NCBI RefSeq assembly: GCF_000379665.1
Contig: NZ_KB903359.1
Location: 159,998 to 223,997 of the forward strand
Direction of reading: 5' to 3'
From: Butyricimonas synergistica DSM 23225
Lineage (GTDB): Bacteria > Bacteroidota > Bacteroidia > Bacteroidales > Marinifilaceae
Length of the DNA: 64,000 bases
Shown: positions 18,465 to 27,217 of the stretch, piece by piece
Layout of the letters: each line of letters starts with the position of its first letter
Position numbering within the stretch: position 1 is the stretch's first letter
Program-made: the position numbers and the translations under genes
Notes under the pieces: model-generated
What the model was told of the DNA's origin: nothing
Seen by the model: only the letters and a program-made list of their open reading frames with translations
Databases searched by the model: none

Positions 18465-18977
18465 TCATCTTTTTCTCGCTATCATAATTCCGCCGATAAT
18501 ACACGTTAGCAACAGGACACTAATTACCTCGAAGGGGAGAAGGTATTGATATTTCTCCGTACCCATGAGGGCAGTTCCGATGACTTTCATGTTTATTTCC
18601 CCACCCACGAAGCGGGATGGTCCGAACGAGTGTGTTAACGTGATGTAAACACATATAGCCGCACCTGCCAGCGCCGTGATTAATCCGGCAAACATCTTGC
18701 TGTTTTTCAGTTTCGAGACTTTCGTCTTGTCGACCGTGGTCAACAAAATCGAGAAGACGTACAAGATGATGATACCCCCGGCATAGATCGTCAGTTGGAC
18801 AGCCCCGAGGAAGGAGTATTCCAGCTGGAAATATATTCCGGCAGTGGCAAAAAGCACGAAAAGCAGGTAGGTCGCCGATCTCAAGATTCGGTTTGTCGTC
18901 ACGGTCAGTATCGAGAAGACAGCGATAGCCGCTGCTAGGATGCAAAAGACCGTTTCTTGTAATTCTGCTGTACTCAT
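18465..18977 (-). CDS. nuoJ: NADH-quinone oxidoreductase subunit J
   Basis: A 170-aa membrane subunit of complex I (ND6 equivalent) with five predicted helices. The TM3 motif YSFLGAVQLTIYAGGIIILYVFSILL contains the pi-bulge segment (YAGGI.ILYVF) typical of NuoJ. The final helix FEVISVLLLTCIIGGIMIARKR is followed directly by the stop. Length matches family members (about 165-185 aa). Confidence 0.94.
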   Translation of the reverse strand: MSTAELQETVFCILAAAIAVFSILTVTTNRILRSATYLLFVLFATAGIYFQLEYSFLGAVQLTIYAGGIIILYVFSILLTTVDKTKVSKLKNSKMFAGLITALAGAAICVYITLTHSFGPSRFVGGEINMKVIGTALMGTEKYQYLLPFEVISVLLLTCIIGGIMIARKR

Positions 18978-18982
18978 ATATT

Positions 18983-19062
18983 CATTTTAGATTTAATGAT
19001 TATGTGATTCTGTGATTTCGGATTTTGTGATTAATCACTTAATCGGCAATCACTTAATCGCT
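18983..19062. repeat. Family A repeat in nuoJ-nuoI spacer
   Basis: Contains ATTTTAGATTTAATGATTA, TGTGATTCTGTGATTTCGG, the palindrome GTGATTAATCAC and AATCGGCAATCACTTAATCG. The last word is nearly identical to the right arm of the hairpin at 46145-46162. Confidence 0.6.
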
Positions 19063-19517
19063 TATTTTTTATTATCGTGGAGCATCTTCACCAGCTTATC
19101 TCTCGTGAACACGGCGTGCTCGAATGTTGGCACGAAGTGGATGGCGTCTTGCGGGCACATCTTCACGCAGAGTTGGCAGAACATACAACTACCTAAATCG
19201 TAGCGGTACTTCACCAGCACCTTTTTCTTTTTCCCGGCTTCGTCGGTGACGAACTCGGAAGTGATCTTGATCGTACCGTTCGGGCAATTCATCTCGCATA
19301 TCCCGCAAGCGATACACTTGTGGTTGCCTTGTTCGTCGTGTGGCATCACGAGTTCGCCCCGGAAACGGTCGAACATCTTCAACGTTGCCCGGTTCTCCGG
19401 GTACTGTTCGGTCGTCTTCTTGGTAAAGAACTCCCGGAGAGTCACCTTCATTCCTGTCAGTAACGAGAAAAGTCCCTTGAAGAACGAGGTAAAATATCTT
19501 GCTATACTACTATTCAT
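19062..19517 (-). CDS. nuoI: NADH-quinone oxidoreductase subunit I (2x[4Fe-4S])
   Basis: A 151-aa ferredoxin-like subunit of the peripheral arm, carrying clusters N6a and N6b toward N2. Two CxxCxxCxxxC motifs are intact: C68, C71, C74, C78 in CIACGICEMNCP and C111, C114, C117, C121 in CMFCQLCVKMCP. Each fourth Cys closes the partner cluster, as in bacterial ferredoxins. A short N-terminal amphipathic region (YFTSFFKGLFSLLTGM) anchors it to the membrane arm. It starts 12 bases after nuoH. Confidence 0.96.
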   Translation of the reverse strand: MNSSIARYFTSFFKGLFSLLTGMKVTLREFFTKKTTEQYPENRATLKMFDRFRGELVMPHDEQGNHKCIACGICEMNCPNGTIKITSEFVTDEAGKKKKVLVKYRYDLGSCMFCQLCVKMCPQDAIHFVPTFEHAVFTRDKLVKMLHDNKK

Positions 19518-19529
19518 ATTCTTCCGTCT

Positions 19530-20606
19530 TTAAAAATGTAGTTTAAACACGACTACGATCACCATGAGGAAAAGATTGAGCAAGTTGAGCGGCAGCAGGT
19601 AGCGCCACTCCAATCGGAGCAACTGGTCGATACGCAACCGCGGGAACGTCCATTTAAACCACATGATAATGAATATCACCACTCCGGTTTTACCGAAGAA
19701 CCAGAAGATAGAAGGAATATAATCCATGATCTGGTTGAAACTCTCCCAGCCGGGAACGTGCAGCGGCATCCATCCGCCGAGGAAAAGCGTGGTTGCCACG
19801 GAAGCTACCACGAACATATTCAGGTACTCGGCAAGGTAAAAGAAGCCGAAGTGCATACCTGAGTATTCCGTGTGGTATCCTGCTGTCAGCTCCGAGTCGG
19901 CTTCCGGTAAGTCGAAAGGTCCCCGGTTCGTTTCGGCAGTTCCGGCGATCAAGTAAACGATAAAGGCGATGCACGCCGGGATATGTCCCTTGAAAAGCAG
20001 CCACCCGTCAGCCTGTCCTTCCACGATGGTCGAAAGCTGCATACTTCCGGTAAATACAACCACGGTAAGAATCGACAACCCGATCGACAGCTCGTAACTG
20101 ATCATCTGCGCCCCGCTTCGCATGGCACCGATCAACGAGTATTTGTTATTACTAGCCCATCCGGCAAGGAGGATACCCACGATACCGATGGACGATACGG
20201 CGATCAGGAAAAAGATTCCCACGTTGAAGTCAATCACGTGCAGTCCCTTCGCGAACGGGATACACCCGAAGGCAAGTACCGAGGCGATGATTACCACGAA
20301 AGGAGCGAGGTTGAACAGGAAACGGTCGATATGGTTAATATCGATCAACTCCTTTGTCAACATCTTAATCATATCGGCTACACTCTGTATTGTCCCGTAG
20401 GGTCCCACCCGGTTCGGTCCGATACGGCATTGAAAAAAGGCACAAACTTTACGCTCTGCGTAAATCAGCACCAGTGCGATAAGGGCATATCCCAGTAGCA
20501 GGCACAACCCGATGAGTATACACTCCACCAGTGTTGCTGTGGCGTGAGGAAGGAAACTTCTCAGAAGTTCATCAACCCAATGTGTTATTGTTGCAAAGTC
20601 AAACAT
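19530..20606 (-). CDS. nuoH: NADH-quinone oxidoreductase subunit H
   Basis: A 358-aa membrane subunit (ND1 equivalent) lining the quinone pocket. Seen here: [31 protein letters not shown], the conserved ERK...R.GPN loop, [13 protein letters not shown], and [25 protein letters not shown], the acidic loop at the quinone channel. Around eight helices. Length is typical. It follows nuoCD after a 105-base AT-rich spacer carrying repeat words (TGATTTAGTGATTTTAGATT, TTTTCAATTCTCAATTG). Confidence 0.95.
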   Translation of the reverse strand: MFDFATITHWVDELLRSFLPHATATLVECILIGLCLLLGYALIALVLIYAERKVCAFFQCRIGPNRVGPYGTIQSVADMIKMLTKELIDINHIDRFLFNLAPFVVIIASVLAFGCIPFAKGLHVIDFNVGIFFLIAVSSIGIVGILLAGWASNNKYSLIGAMRSGAQMISYELSIGLSILTVVVFTGSMQLSTIVEGQADGWLLFKGHIPACIAFIVYLIAGTAETNRGPFDLPEADSELTAGYHTEYSGMHFGFFYLAEYLNMFVVASVATTLFLGGWMPLHVPGWESFNQIMDYIPSIFWFFGKTGVVIFIIMWFKWTFPRLRIDQLLRLEWRYLLPLNLLNLFLMVIVVVFKLHF

Positions 20607-20711
20607 TATCCGTTTTATGATTTAGTGATTTTAGATTTTAGATTCCCACCGCACAATCCACGTTCTTTCTAATCCTAAAACCTTTTTACATTTTCAATTC
20701 TCAATTGTTTG

Positions 20712-22337
20712 TTATCTGTCCAAGTCCGGTACCACGTAGTCCAGCGTTCCCCCGATGGCGATCAGGTCGGCAATCTTGTTGCCTCTTGCTAGCTGGTCGA
20801 CGATAGACACGAGGGGTAGGCAAGGGGAGCGGAACTTCACCCGGTAGGGGAATTTGTCGCCCCGGCTTTCAATGTACACCCCGAACTCGCCTCGGCTGGC
20901 TTCCACACTCTTGAAATAGTGACCTTCCGGCAGCTTGATTAGCGGTTTCGTCTTCACGGCGTAATCGCCCTCGGGAATGTTATCCACGAGTTGTTCCAGG
21001 ATATGCAGGGATTCCATGATCTCCTCCACGCGCACGATGTAACGGGAAAACGAGTCACCCTCGGTATGGATGATCTCCTTGAAGTCCACCTTGTCATACA
21101 CCCCGTAAGGCGTGTGTTTGCGGACGTCGCACGACCATCCGGCGGCACGTCCCGTCGGTCCCGAAGCCCCGTAAGCGATAGCGTTTTCACGAGTAAGGAT
21201 ACCCACGCCTTTCAGGCGTTGTTGTGCGATCACGTTACCCGTGAATACCTCGTGATATTCCTTAATCATCGGGGGCAGGTACTTGAGAAACTCTTTTACG
21301 CGGTGTATCAGGTTCGGGTGGATGTCAGCCATCACCCCGCCGATTACGTTGTAGTTCTGTATCAGGCGTCCGCCCGTGGTTTCTTCCATGATGTCCAACA
21401 CCTTTTCCCGGTCGCGGAAACCGTAGAAGAAAGCTGTCAGCGCCCCCATGTCCATGCAGAGGGTCGACCAGAACAACAGGTGGGATGAAAGGCGGTTTAG
21501 CTCGTCCATGATCGTGCGGATATACTTCACCCGCTCGGGCACTTCCAGCCCCAAGGCTTCCTCAATACACATACACAGCGCGTGGCGGTTCTGGTGAGCC
21601 GCCAGGTAATCCAGACGGTCGGTCAGCGCTAGTGTTTGCGGGTAAGTCAGGCTCTCGCACATCTTCTCGATACCCCGGTGTATATACCCGCAGTTCACGT
21701 CCACTTTCTTCACGATCTCGCCTTCCAGCGACACGCGGAAACGAAGAACCCCGTGTGTGGCGGGATGCTGTGGTCCTATATTTACCACGTACTCGTCTTC
21801 CTCGAAAAGCACGTTTTCTTTTTCACTCACTTCGCCCCCGTGTGACGTCGCCTCGAACGAGGGAGTCACGTCGAAGGTTTCCTCGCTGTACAACCGTACC
21901 GGATTCACCTCCGGGTTTGCGTCATAATCCTTGCGCAGGGGATAACCCACCCAGTCGTTGCGCAGGAATAACCGTCGCATATCGGGATGGTTGATAAACC
22001 GTATGCCGAGGAAGTCGTACACTTCCCGTTCGTTTAGATTCGCCGTTTCCCAGATGTCCGACACCGTGGGTAATTCCGGATTCTCCCGGTTGGTCGTGAA
22101 AGTTTTCAGGAACAACTTGTGTTCATGCCTCGTGGATTGCAGTAGGCTGATTACGCCCAGTGAATCGCCCCAGTCCATCCCCGTCATGCAGATCAGGAAG
22201 TCGAAAGCCAACCCCCCGTCGTTCTTCAGGTATAAAGCCAATTCCCTGTAACGCCCCGTTTCCACGGTAATGGTAAGGAGTGCGCCTTCCTCGATCGACG
22301 CCTCTGGGAATTTATTTTTAATATTCTCTAGTATCAT
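20712..22337 (-). CDS. nuoCD: NADH-quinone oxidoreductase subunit C/D fusion
   Basis: A 541-aa fused peripheral-arm protein. Residues 1 to about 155 are NuoC (30-kDa subunit), with [38 protein letters not shown]. The rest is NuoD (49-kDa subunit), which forms the quinone site with NuoB, with [22 protein letters not shown] at its start and [20 protein letters not shown]. The quinone-site His lies in GPQHPATHG. The C-terminal end [19 protein letters not shown]-type sequence (here [19 protein letters not shown]) is canonical. Its ATG overlaps the nuoB stop by 4 bases. The C/D fusion is also known in Bacteroides and E. coli. Confidence 0.96.
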   Translation of the reverse strand: MILENIKNKFPEASIEEGALLTITVETGRYRELALYLKNDGGLAFDFLICMTGMDWGDSLGVISLLQSTRHEHKLFLKTFTTNRENPELPTVSDIWETANLNEREVYDFLGIRFINHPDMRRLFLRNDWVGYPLRKDYDANPEVNPVRLYSEETFDVTPSFEATSHGGEVSEKENVLFEEDEYVVNIGPQHPATHGVLRFRVSLEGEIVKKVDVNCGYIHRGIEKMCESLTYPQTLALTDRLDYLAAHQNRHALCMCIEEALGLEVPERVKYIRTIMDELNRLSSHLLFWSTLCMDMGALTAFFYGFRDREKVLDIMEETTGGRLIQNYNVIGGVMADIHPNLIHRVKEFLKYLPPMIKEYHEVFTGNVIAQQRLKGVGILTRENAIAYGASGPTGRAAGWSCDVRKHTPYGVYDKVDFKEIIHTEGDSFSRYIVRVEEIMESLHILEQLVDNIPEGDYAVKTKPLIKLPEGHYFKSVEASRGEFGVYIESRGDKFPYRVKFRSPCLPLVSIVDQLARGNKIADLIAIGGTLDYVVPDLDR

Positions 22338-22915
22338 ACTTCTTCTCCCTTCTCGTTTTTACTTCTTTTTTCTTTCCTGTTTTTACCACCCAAAAACCTT
22401 TCTACCTTCACCTTCCGTTGCAGCTGGATCATCCCGTACATTAACGCTTCTGGTCGGGGAGGGCATCCGGGGATGTAAACGTCTACCGGGAGTATCGTGT
22501 CCACGCCTTGCACCACGTGGTAGGAATTGCGGAACGGACCGCCCGACACGGCGCAACCGCCCACGGCAATCACGTATTTCGGTTCTGCCATCTGGTCGTA
22601 GAGGCGTTTTAGCACGGGCGCCATCTTGTGGACGATCGTCCCGGCAACCATGATGAAATCGGCTTGCCGCGGGCTGGCTCGTGTTACCTCGAACCCGAAT
22701 CGGGAAAAATCATAACGTGCCGCTCCCACTGCCATAAATTCGATACCGCAGCAGCTTGTTGCGAACGTGAGCGGCCATAGGGAATTCGAGCGTCCCCAGT
22801 TGATAACCTCGTCGAGGCATCCCACCACCACGTTGGTGCCGGATGCCCGCAATTGTTCAAGATATTCATTATCGTTGAACTCCTCATATTTCATGGATTT
22901 GATTTTTACTTCCAT
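22334..22915 (-). CDS. nuoB: NADH-quinone oxidoreductase subunit B
   Basis: A 193-aa subunit carrying cluster N2, the last iron-sulfur centre before quinone. Cluster ligands are in [11 protein letters not shown] (adjacent Cys pair), [12 protein letters not shown] and [17 protein letters not shown] chose the ATG at 22915 since AAAGGAG lies 8-9 bases before it, a clear Shine-Dalgarno; the start overlaps the end of nuoA by 10 bases. The frame runs open to 22936, and an ATG at 22894 is a less likely alternative. The C-terminal tail is Lys/Glu-rich ([15 protein letters not shown]), longer than in E. coli. Confidence 0.94.
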   Translation of the reverse strand: MEVKIKSMKYEEFNDNEYLEQLRASGTNVVVGCLDEVINWGRSNSLWPLTFATSCCGIEFMAVGAARYDFSRFGFEVTRASPRQADFIMVAGTIVHKMAPVLKRLYDQMAEPKYVIAVGGCAVSGGPFRNSYHVVQGVDTILPVDVYIPGCPPRPEALMYGMIQLQRKVKVERFLGGKNRKEKRSKNEKGEEV

Positions 22916-23256
22916 TCCAGAGCTCCTTTCTTCCACGCGTAAGCCAATCCCAGGATAAGAATCAGCATAAAAAACAATACATTCAGCAATCCGTCAATCC
23001 CCGCGTCCTGCACGGTGACCGCCCACGGGTAGAGGAACACGGTCTCCACGTCGAACATCAGGAACAAGATGGCGAACAGGTAATACCCCGCCTTGAATTG
23101 CATCCACGATTTTCCTCGTGTTGGCACGCCACACTCGTAGGCTTCTCCCTTTTGCTTGTTGTAGGAGCGGGGAGAAATAAGCCTGGCAATACTCATGGCG
23201 GCGACTACTAGCACGATAGCCGTGATCAATACGACCACAAATAATGTAAGATTCAT
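22906..23256 (-). CDS. nuoA: NADH-quinone oxidoreductase subunit A
   Basis: A 116-aa three-helix subunit (ND3 equivalent) at the junction of the membrane and peripheral arms, and the first gene of the operon. The conserved loop between TM1 and TM2 is [45 protein letters not shown], with the ECG Cys and the FDVE...PW motif. Length is normal. Upstream is a repeat-filled leader (23257-23393) in which I could not pick out a convincing promoter. Confidence 0.95.
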   Translation of the reverse strand: MNLTLFVVVLITAIVLVVAAMSIARLISPRSYNKQKGEAYECGVPTRGKSWMQFKAGYYLFAILFLMFDVETVFLYPWAVTVQDAGIDGLLNVLFFMLILILGLAYAWKKGALEWK

Positions 23257-23267
23257 AATATTAAAAA

Positions 23268-23386
23268 GTTACAGGTTACAAGTTAAAAAGTTACAAGTTA
23301 AAAAGTTACAAACTATCTATCCCGCAAGTTGCAAACTTGTAACTTGCAACTTACAGAGCCGGAGGCTCCGGCTTGTAACTTGTTTT
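23268..23386. repeat. GTTACAAGTT-type repeats and palindrome upstream of nuoA
   Basis: Three runs of AAGTTACA(G/A)GTTA-like units (23270-23310) are followed by inverted copies (CAAGTTGCAAACTTGTAACT, TTGCAACTTACAG). Then comes the palindrome AGCCGGAG-G-CTCCGGCT (about 23357-23373) and another CTTGTAACTTG. Similar words recur at 62253-62286. This is low-complexity intergenic repeat DNA in the leader of the complex I operon. Confidence 0.6.
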
Positions 23387-23393
23387 GCGTCAG

Positions 23394-23768
23394 CTAAACA
23401 ATGATTTTCCTCAGGGCGAAGACGTAGTATTTGGTTTTGCCCAAGGTCGAGAAAGGGTGAAAATACCAGTTCCGTTTGGAATGATCGGAAACGGTTATCT
23501 TGTCTTTATTGTATTTCTGTATGAAGAACAACACGAGGTAAGTCTTCGTGTCGGGAGTGAAATGCGTGCTTCCGAGTATGATCTCGCACTCCTCCGTGAG
23601 GAACACGATAAACGGAATCAGCGACGACGTGCTGAGTACCTCGTTCCTGCATGAACCTCCCGTCTGTATTTCCTGAAAGGATAGTTCTTGCCCCTGGACT
23701 GGCTTGCCGGACAGACCTACGACGGCTAAAAACAGGATTAATATACTACTCTTCAACACGTTCTGCAT
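23394..23768 (-). CDS. Small secreted protein of unknown function
   Basis: A 124-aa protein with an N-terminal signal peptide (LKSSILILFLAVVGLSGKPVQGQ, cleavage probably after GQ or QG). The mature part is about 100 residues with two Cys (SCRNEV and ECEII) that could form a disulfide in the periplasm. The middle alternates hydrophobic strands (LIPFIVFLTEECEIILGS, TYLVLFFIQKY), suggesting a small beta fold. I do not recognise a family. A TATATTTG promoter-like box lies 24 bases upstream, so it is probably expressed on its own. It ends just before the repeats in front of nuoA. Confidence 0.65.
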   Translation of the reverse strand: MQNVLKSSILILFLAVVGLSGKPVQGQELSFQEIQTGGSCRNEVLSTSSLIPFIVFLTEECEIILGSTHFTPDTKTYLVLFFIQKYNKDKITVSDHSKRNWYFHPFSTLGKTKYYVFALRKIIV

Positions 23769-23791
23769 ACTATATCTTAACTTAAGGCACG

Positions 23792-23799
23792 CAAATATA
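23792..23799 (-). promoter_or_regulatory. Candidate -7 box for the 23394-23768 gene
   Basis: TATATTTG on the minus strand, 24 bases before the ATG at 23768. It fits TAnnTTTG; no clear -33 element is seen. Confidence 0.4.
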
Positions 23800-23880
23800 A
23801 GCTAATTTTAAATCATGCCTGAATATCCCGTGATAAAGAATGTTAATCTTTCATGTTAAAGCAAGCGGATACACTTATAC

Positions 23881-24297
23881 TTATTCTTCGACGAATCCTT
23901 TCAGGTGCAACAGGTGGCGTTCGGGTTCCGTGTTGCAGATCATCTCCACGGTTTTATTGAACTGTCCCAGCGAGTTCGCCTTGAAATCGACTGCGAGCGA
24001 GTCCGTCTTACCCGGTGCAATCGGTCTTTTGTTCCACGTCACTTCTGCGCACCCGCACGACGACACCACATTTTTGATAATCAGCGGTTGTTCGCCCGTG
24101 TTGCGGAACCGAAACACTGTGTGTTTCGGTTCTGCGTAAGGAAACGTGCCGAAGTCCGTGCTGTCGGTAGATAATTCTATCGTCGTGCGAGGTGCGTTCG
24201 CCTCGCTATACATATCTCGTTTCCCCCAAAAAAGATAAATTCCCCCGGCAAGCAGGATACCTATTGTGATTATAATAGTAACGATTTTCTTGTTCAT
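23881..24297 (-). CDS. DUF1573 membrane-anchored periplasmic protein
   Basis: A 138-aa protein with one N-terminal membrane helix (IVTIIITIGILLAGGIYLFWG) and a DUF1573 Ig-like beta domain. The family signature is present: STDFGTFPYAEPKHTVFRFRNTGEQPLIIKNVVSSCGCAEVTWNKRPIAPGKTDSLAVDF, including the conserved SSCGC. DUF1573 proteins are common in Bacteroidetes and are exported, but no biochemical function is established. No operon partner. Confidence 0.85.
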   Translation of the reverse strand: MNKKIVTIIITIGILLAGGIYLFWGKRDMYSEANAPRTTIELSTDSTDFGTFPYAEPKHTVFRFRNTGEQPLIIKNVVSSCGCAEVTWNKRPIAPGKTDSLAVDFKANSLGQFNKTVEMICNTEPERHLLHLKGFVEE

Positions 24298-24355
24298 CTT
24301 GATCTATCTTATAATTTGAAATCAAAAGCCTCCCTAAGCCGGATTAGTATTCCAG

Positions 24356-24400
24356 CTCCTCCTCTGTTTATAGAGAAGGTGGCACGAAGTGCCGGGGGGA
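24356..24400. repeat. Family B structured repeat upstream of DUF1573 and purF
   Basis: CTCCTCCTCTGTTTATAGAG is followed by AAGGT and GGCAC-GAA-GTGCC (24381-24393), then GGGGGGAG closing with the initial CTCC. CTCT/AGAG forms a first arm, GGCAC/GTGCC a second, and CTCC../GGAG an outer stem. It shares CTCCTCTGTTTAT with the element at 18001-18046. Confidence 0.5.
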
Positions 24401-24494
24401 GTTCAATCTAAAATTCGTTTTTCCTTTCCGGTAAAGATAATAAATCTTCATAAACTTTCACGCTTCCCTATATGATATATCCGTCGTTTTTTAT

Positions 24495-24502
24495 TAATTT
24501 TG
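24495..24502 (+). promoter_or_regulatory. Candidate -7 box for the purF-like gene
   Basis: TAATTTTG fits TAnnTTTG and lies 22 bases before the ATG at 24525. No matching -33 box. Confidence 0.4.
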
Positions 24503-24524
24503 TAGCCACTAACAATCAATATTT

Positions 24525-26411
24525 ATGAGTGATACCATCCATCATGAATGCGGCATTGCGCTGATTCGCTTGTTGAAGCCGTTGGATTATTACCAGAAAA
24601 AATACGGCTCATATCTTTACGGTTTAAATCGGTTATATATTTTAATGGAAAAACAACGCAACCGTGGGCAAGACGGTGCGGGAGTAGTGGGAGTGAAGCT
24701 CGACATGGAGCCGGGCTACAAGTACATGGATCGAATGCGGTCGTGTGATGCCAACCCCATTCAGGAAGTGTTCGATAGGATTCATGCGAACTTTCAGTCC
24801 GACCTCGTGCAGGGCAAGGATGTCGCTTGGGCGAAGCAGAACCTGCCTTTCGTGTCTGAAGTTTACCTCGGGCACTTGCGTTACGCCACCTTCGGCAAAA
24901 ACAATATAGACTACGTTCATCCGCTGAAACGGGCGAGCAACTGGCGGAGCCACAATCTGGCTCTTGCGGCGAACTTCAACCTGACGAACGTCGACGAGTT
25001 ATTCGACAGCCTGATTCGGGCGGGGCAACACCCGCGGAATTATTCCGACACGGTGACTTTGCTCGAGAAGGTAGGCTATTTCCTCGACGACGAGATACAA
25101 GACCTTTATCATTTCTTCAAGGACAAGGGATTCTCCAAGCAGGAGATTACCCCGTTGATCGAGCAGGCGATCGACCTCCCCAAGGTGTTGGCACGGAGTA
25201 GTGCAGACTGGGACGGCGGTTATGCCGTGGCGGGCGTGCTCGGTCATGGCGACGCTTTCGTGGTGCGTGATCCGTGGGGAATTCGTCCGGCGTATTATTA
25301 CAAGGACGACGAGGTCGTGGTGGTCGCTTCCGAGGGATCGGTGATACAGACCGCTTTTCAAGGCATGAACATGGATATTCAGGAGATCAAACCGGGCTAC
25401 GCCTTGATTATCAAGAAAGACGGCACGGTCACAGAGGAACTCGTGCGTCCCCCATTGAAACGAAGCAGTTGTTCCTTCGAGCGTATCTATTTCTCCCGCG
25501 GCAATGACCGCAATATCTACCGGGAACGCAAAAAGCTAGGCGAACTGCTCACGCCGCAAATCATCCGGGCGGTGGACGACGATCTTGACAACACTGTATT
25601 TTCTTTTATTCCCAATACCGCCGAAACCTCCTTCTACGGCATGGTGGCGGGTGTGCAGCAATACATGGTGGAAGAGAAGAAGCGGCTGATACGCGAGGGC
25701 AAAGCTTCGTGGTGCGAGGAAACACTGGATGCTATTATTTGCCGGGAACCTCGTGTAGAAAAGATCGTGATTAAGGATGCCAAGTTGCGCACTTTCATCA
25801 CCTCTGATTCCGGACGTGACGGGTTAGTGGGACACGTCTATGATGTTACCTACGGGGCAGTCGGGGAAAACGACAACCTCGTGGTGATCGACGATTCTAT
25901 CGTGCGCGGTACCACGCTTCGGCGGAGTATTTTGCGTATTCTCGACCAGCTGGGACCCCGGCGGATCGTGGTGGTTTCTTCCGCCCCGCAAATTCGCTAT
26001 CCCGACTGCTACGGTATCGACATGACCCGCATGAACGAGTTTATAGCCTTCAACGCCGCTATCGAGTTGCTTCGCGAGCGAGGCATGGAAAGCCTGATTG
26101 ACGAGGTGTACCGCGATTGCAAGGCGCAACAGGGTTTGCCTAAGGAGCGGATCGTGAACCACGTGAAACGTATATACGCCCCCTTCACTGACGAGGAAAT
26201 CTCCGACCGGGTGGCGCTGATGGTGCGTGACGAACGCCTGCGTGCCGAGGTAAAAGTAGTCTTCCAGACTGTCGAGAACCTGCACCGGGCTTGTCCTAAC
26301 GACACCGGCGACTGGTACTTTACCGGCAATTATCCCACTCCAGGGGGCAACAAGGTTGTCAACACAGCCTTTATCAATTGGATGGAGGGAAGGGATGAAA
26401 GGTCTTACTAA
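24525..26411 (+). CDS. Amidophosphoribosyltransferase-like protein (PurF family, long form)
   Basis: A 628-aa class II glutamine amidotransferase fused to a phosphoribosyltransferase. PurF makes 5-phosphoribosylamine from PRPP and glutamine, the first step of purine synthesis. C9 in MSDTIHHECGIALIRL is the likely N-terminal nucleophile after propeptide removal. NRGQDGAGVVG, YLGHLRYATFGK and WDGGYAVAGVLGHGDAFVVRDPWGIRPAYYY complete the glutaminase; VVIDDSIVRGTTLRRSILRIL is the PRPP loop. It is over 100 residues longer than E. coli PurF (505 aa), with extra helical sequence in the glutaminase half and at the C-terminus. Long forms also occur in Bacteroides. Whether it is the main PurF or a paralogue cannot be told here. 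Confidence 0.88.
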   Translation: MSDTIHHECGIALIRLLKPLDYYQKKYGSYLYGLNRLYILMEKQRNRGQDGAGVVGVKLDMEPGYKYMDRMRSCDANPIQEVFDRIHANFQSDLVQGKDVAWAKQNLPFVSEVYLGHLRYATFGKNNIDYVHPLKRASNWRSHNLALAANFNLTNVDELFDSLIRAGQHPRNYSDTVTLLEKVGYFLDDEIQDLYHFFKDKGFSKQEITPLIEQAIDLPKVLARSSADWDGGYAVAGVLGHGDAFVVRDPWGIRPAYYYKDDEVVVVASEGSVIQTAFQGMNMDIQEIKPGYALIIKKDGTVTEELVRPPLKRSSCSFERIYFSRGNDRNIYRERKKLGELLTPQIIRAVDDDLDNTVFSFIPNTAETSFYGMVAGVQQYMVEEKKRLIREGKASWCEETLDAIICREPRVEKIVIKDAKLRTFITSDSGRDGLVGHVYDVTYGAVGENDNLVVIDDSIVRGTTLRRSILRILDQLGPRRIVVVSSAPQIRYPDCYGIDMTRMNEFIAFNAAIELLRERGMESLIDEVYRDCKAQQGLPKERIVNHVKRIYAPFTDEEISDRVALMVRDERLRAEVKVVFQTVENLHRACPNDTGDWYFTGNYPTPGGNKVVNTAFINWMEGRDERSY

Positions 26412-26469
26412 TTTTAGATTTTATGACCTGCTAATTTTAAATCGCTGTCCTTTTGGGCGGAAGTGAAGA

Positions 26470-26509
26470 ATCTCCCGCCAATATCTTGTGTTGTGGCGGG
26501 AGATCTTTT
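26470..26509 (+). terminator. Rho-independent terminator after the purF-like gene
   Basis: ATCTCCCGCCA (26470-26480) pairs perfectly with TGGCGGGAGAT (26494-26504) across a 13-nt loop, followed by CTTTTG. It lies between convergent genes and may act both ways. Confidence 0.75.
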
Positions 26510-26548
26510 GCAGGCTCAGGGTGACAGCAATCTAAAATTGATCCTTGT

Positions 26549-27091
26549 CTATCTCACGAAGGCGTAGATGAACGAGGATATTCCGGCGAAGATGAAGCTA
26601 AGTCCTGTCCAGACGATGATGTTCAAGATACCAAATATGGGGTAGAACACGATCATGAAGGAGAAGACAAGGGTGACGATACCTGCAAAGAGTATCCAGC
26701 CCCAGCCTCTGACCTGTAGCGAGGACATCTCGAGGGATTCGGAAATGAAATCGATGCTCTTGAACATGAGGATGAACCCGACGATATAAGGAAGAATATC
26801 TTCGGCGATGGCGGGATGGATGAGCAGGACGAACCCGATGATGAAATCGATAATCCCGACCACGACTCCCCACCCCCAGTGGCGGGAACTTCCGCCTGCG
26901 AGAGCGTTCATGAATTCGCAGACACCGATCACGATGATAACGATGCTAAAGTATAGTGCCAGCCCGAAGTAGGAGGCGGCAGGGTGGCGCAGGATGCCTA
27001 CACCGAAAATGAATAGTACGATAGCCAGAAGGATGTATAACCATCTGAAACCCCTGGGGCCAGCCGTTGTAGTCGCAATTCTTGTTGTCAT
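26549..27091 (-). CDS. HdeD-family (DUF308) membrane protein
   Basis: A 180-aa inner-membrane protein with six predicted helices, from LYILLAIVLFIFGVGILRHP to the C-terminal GLSFIFAGISSFIYAFVR. The repeated pattern of paired helices with GI.DFIIGFVLLIHPAIAEDILPYIVGFILMF is typical of HdeD/DUF308; in E. coli HdeD is linked to acid resistance. I start at the ATG at 27091 (MTTRIATTTAGPRGFRW). The frame stays open upstream to 27952, but that part lies antisense to msrBA and reads as non-coding. Divergent from msrBA. Confidence 0.82.
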   Translation of the reverse strand: MTTRIATTTAGPRGFRWLYILLAIVLFIFGVGILRHPAASYFGLALYFSIVIIVIGVCEFMNALAGGSSRHWGWGVVVGIIDFIIGFVLLIHPAIAEDILPYIVGFILMFKSIDFISESLEMSSLQVRGWGWILFAGIVTLVFSFMIVFYPIFGILNIIVWTGLSFIFAGISSFIYAFVR

Positions 27092-27217
27092 ATCTCTTAA
27101 TTTTTTGTTTAGTTTATATCCTTTATATGTGAATTGTCCTCGAAAAGTTGTTGTATTGTCTTGAAAAATGAATAACTTTATCAGGAGGAGATACGTTTCA
27201 CGATTTAAAACAAGGTT

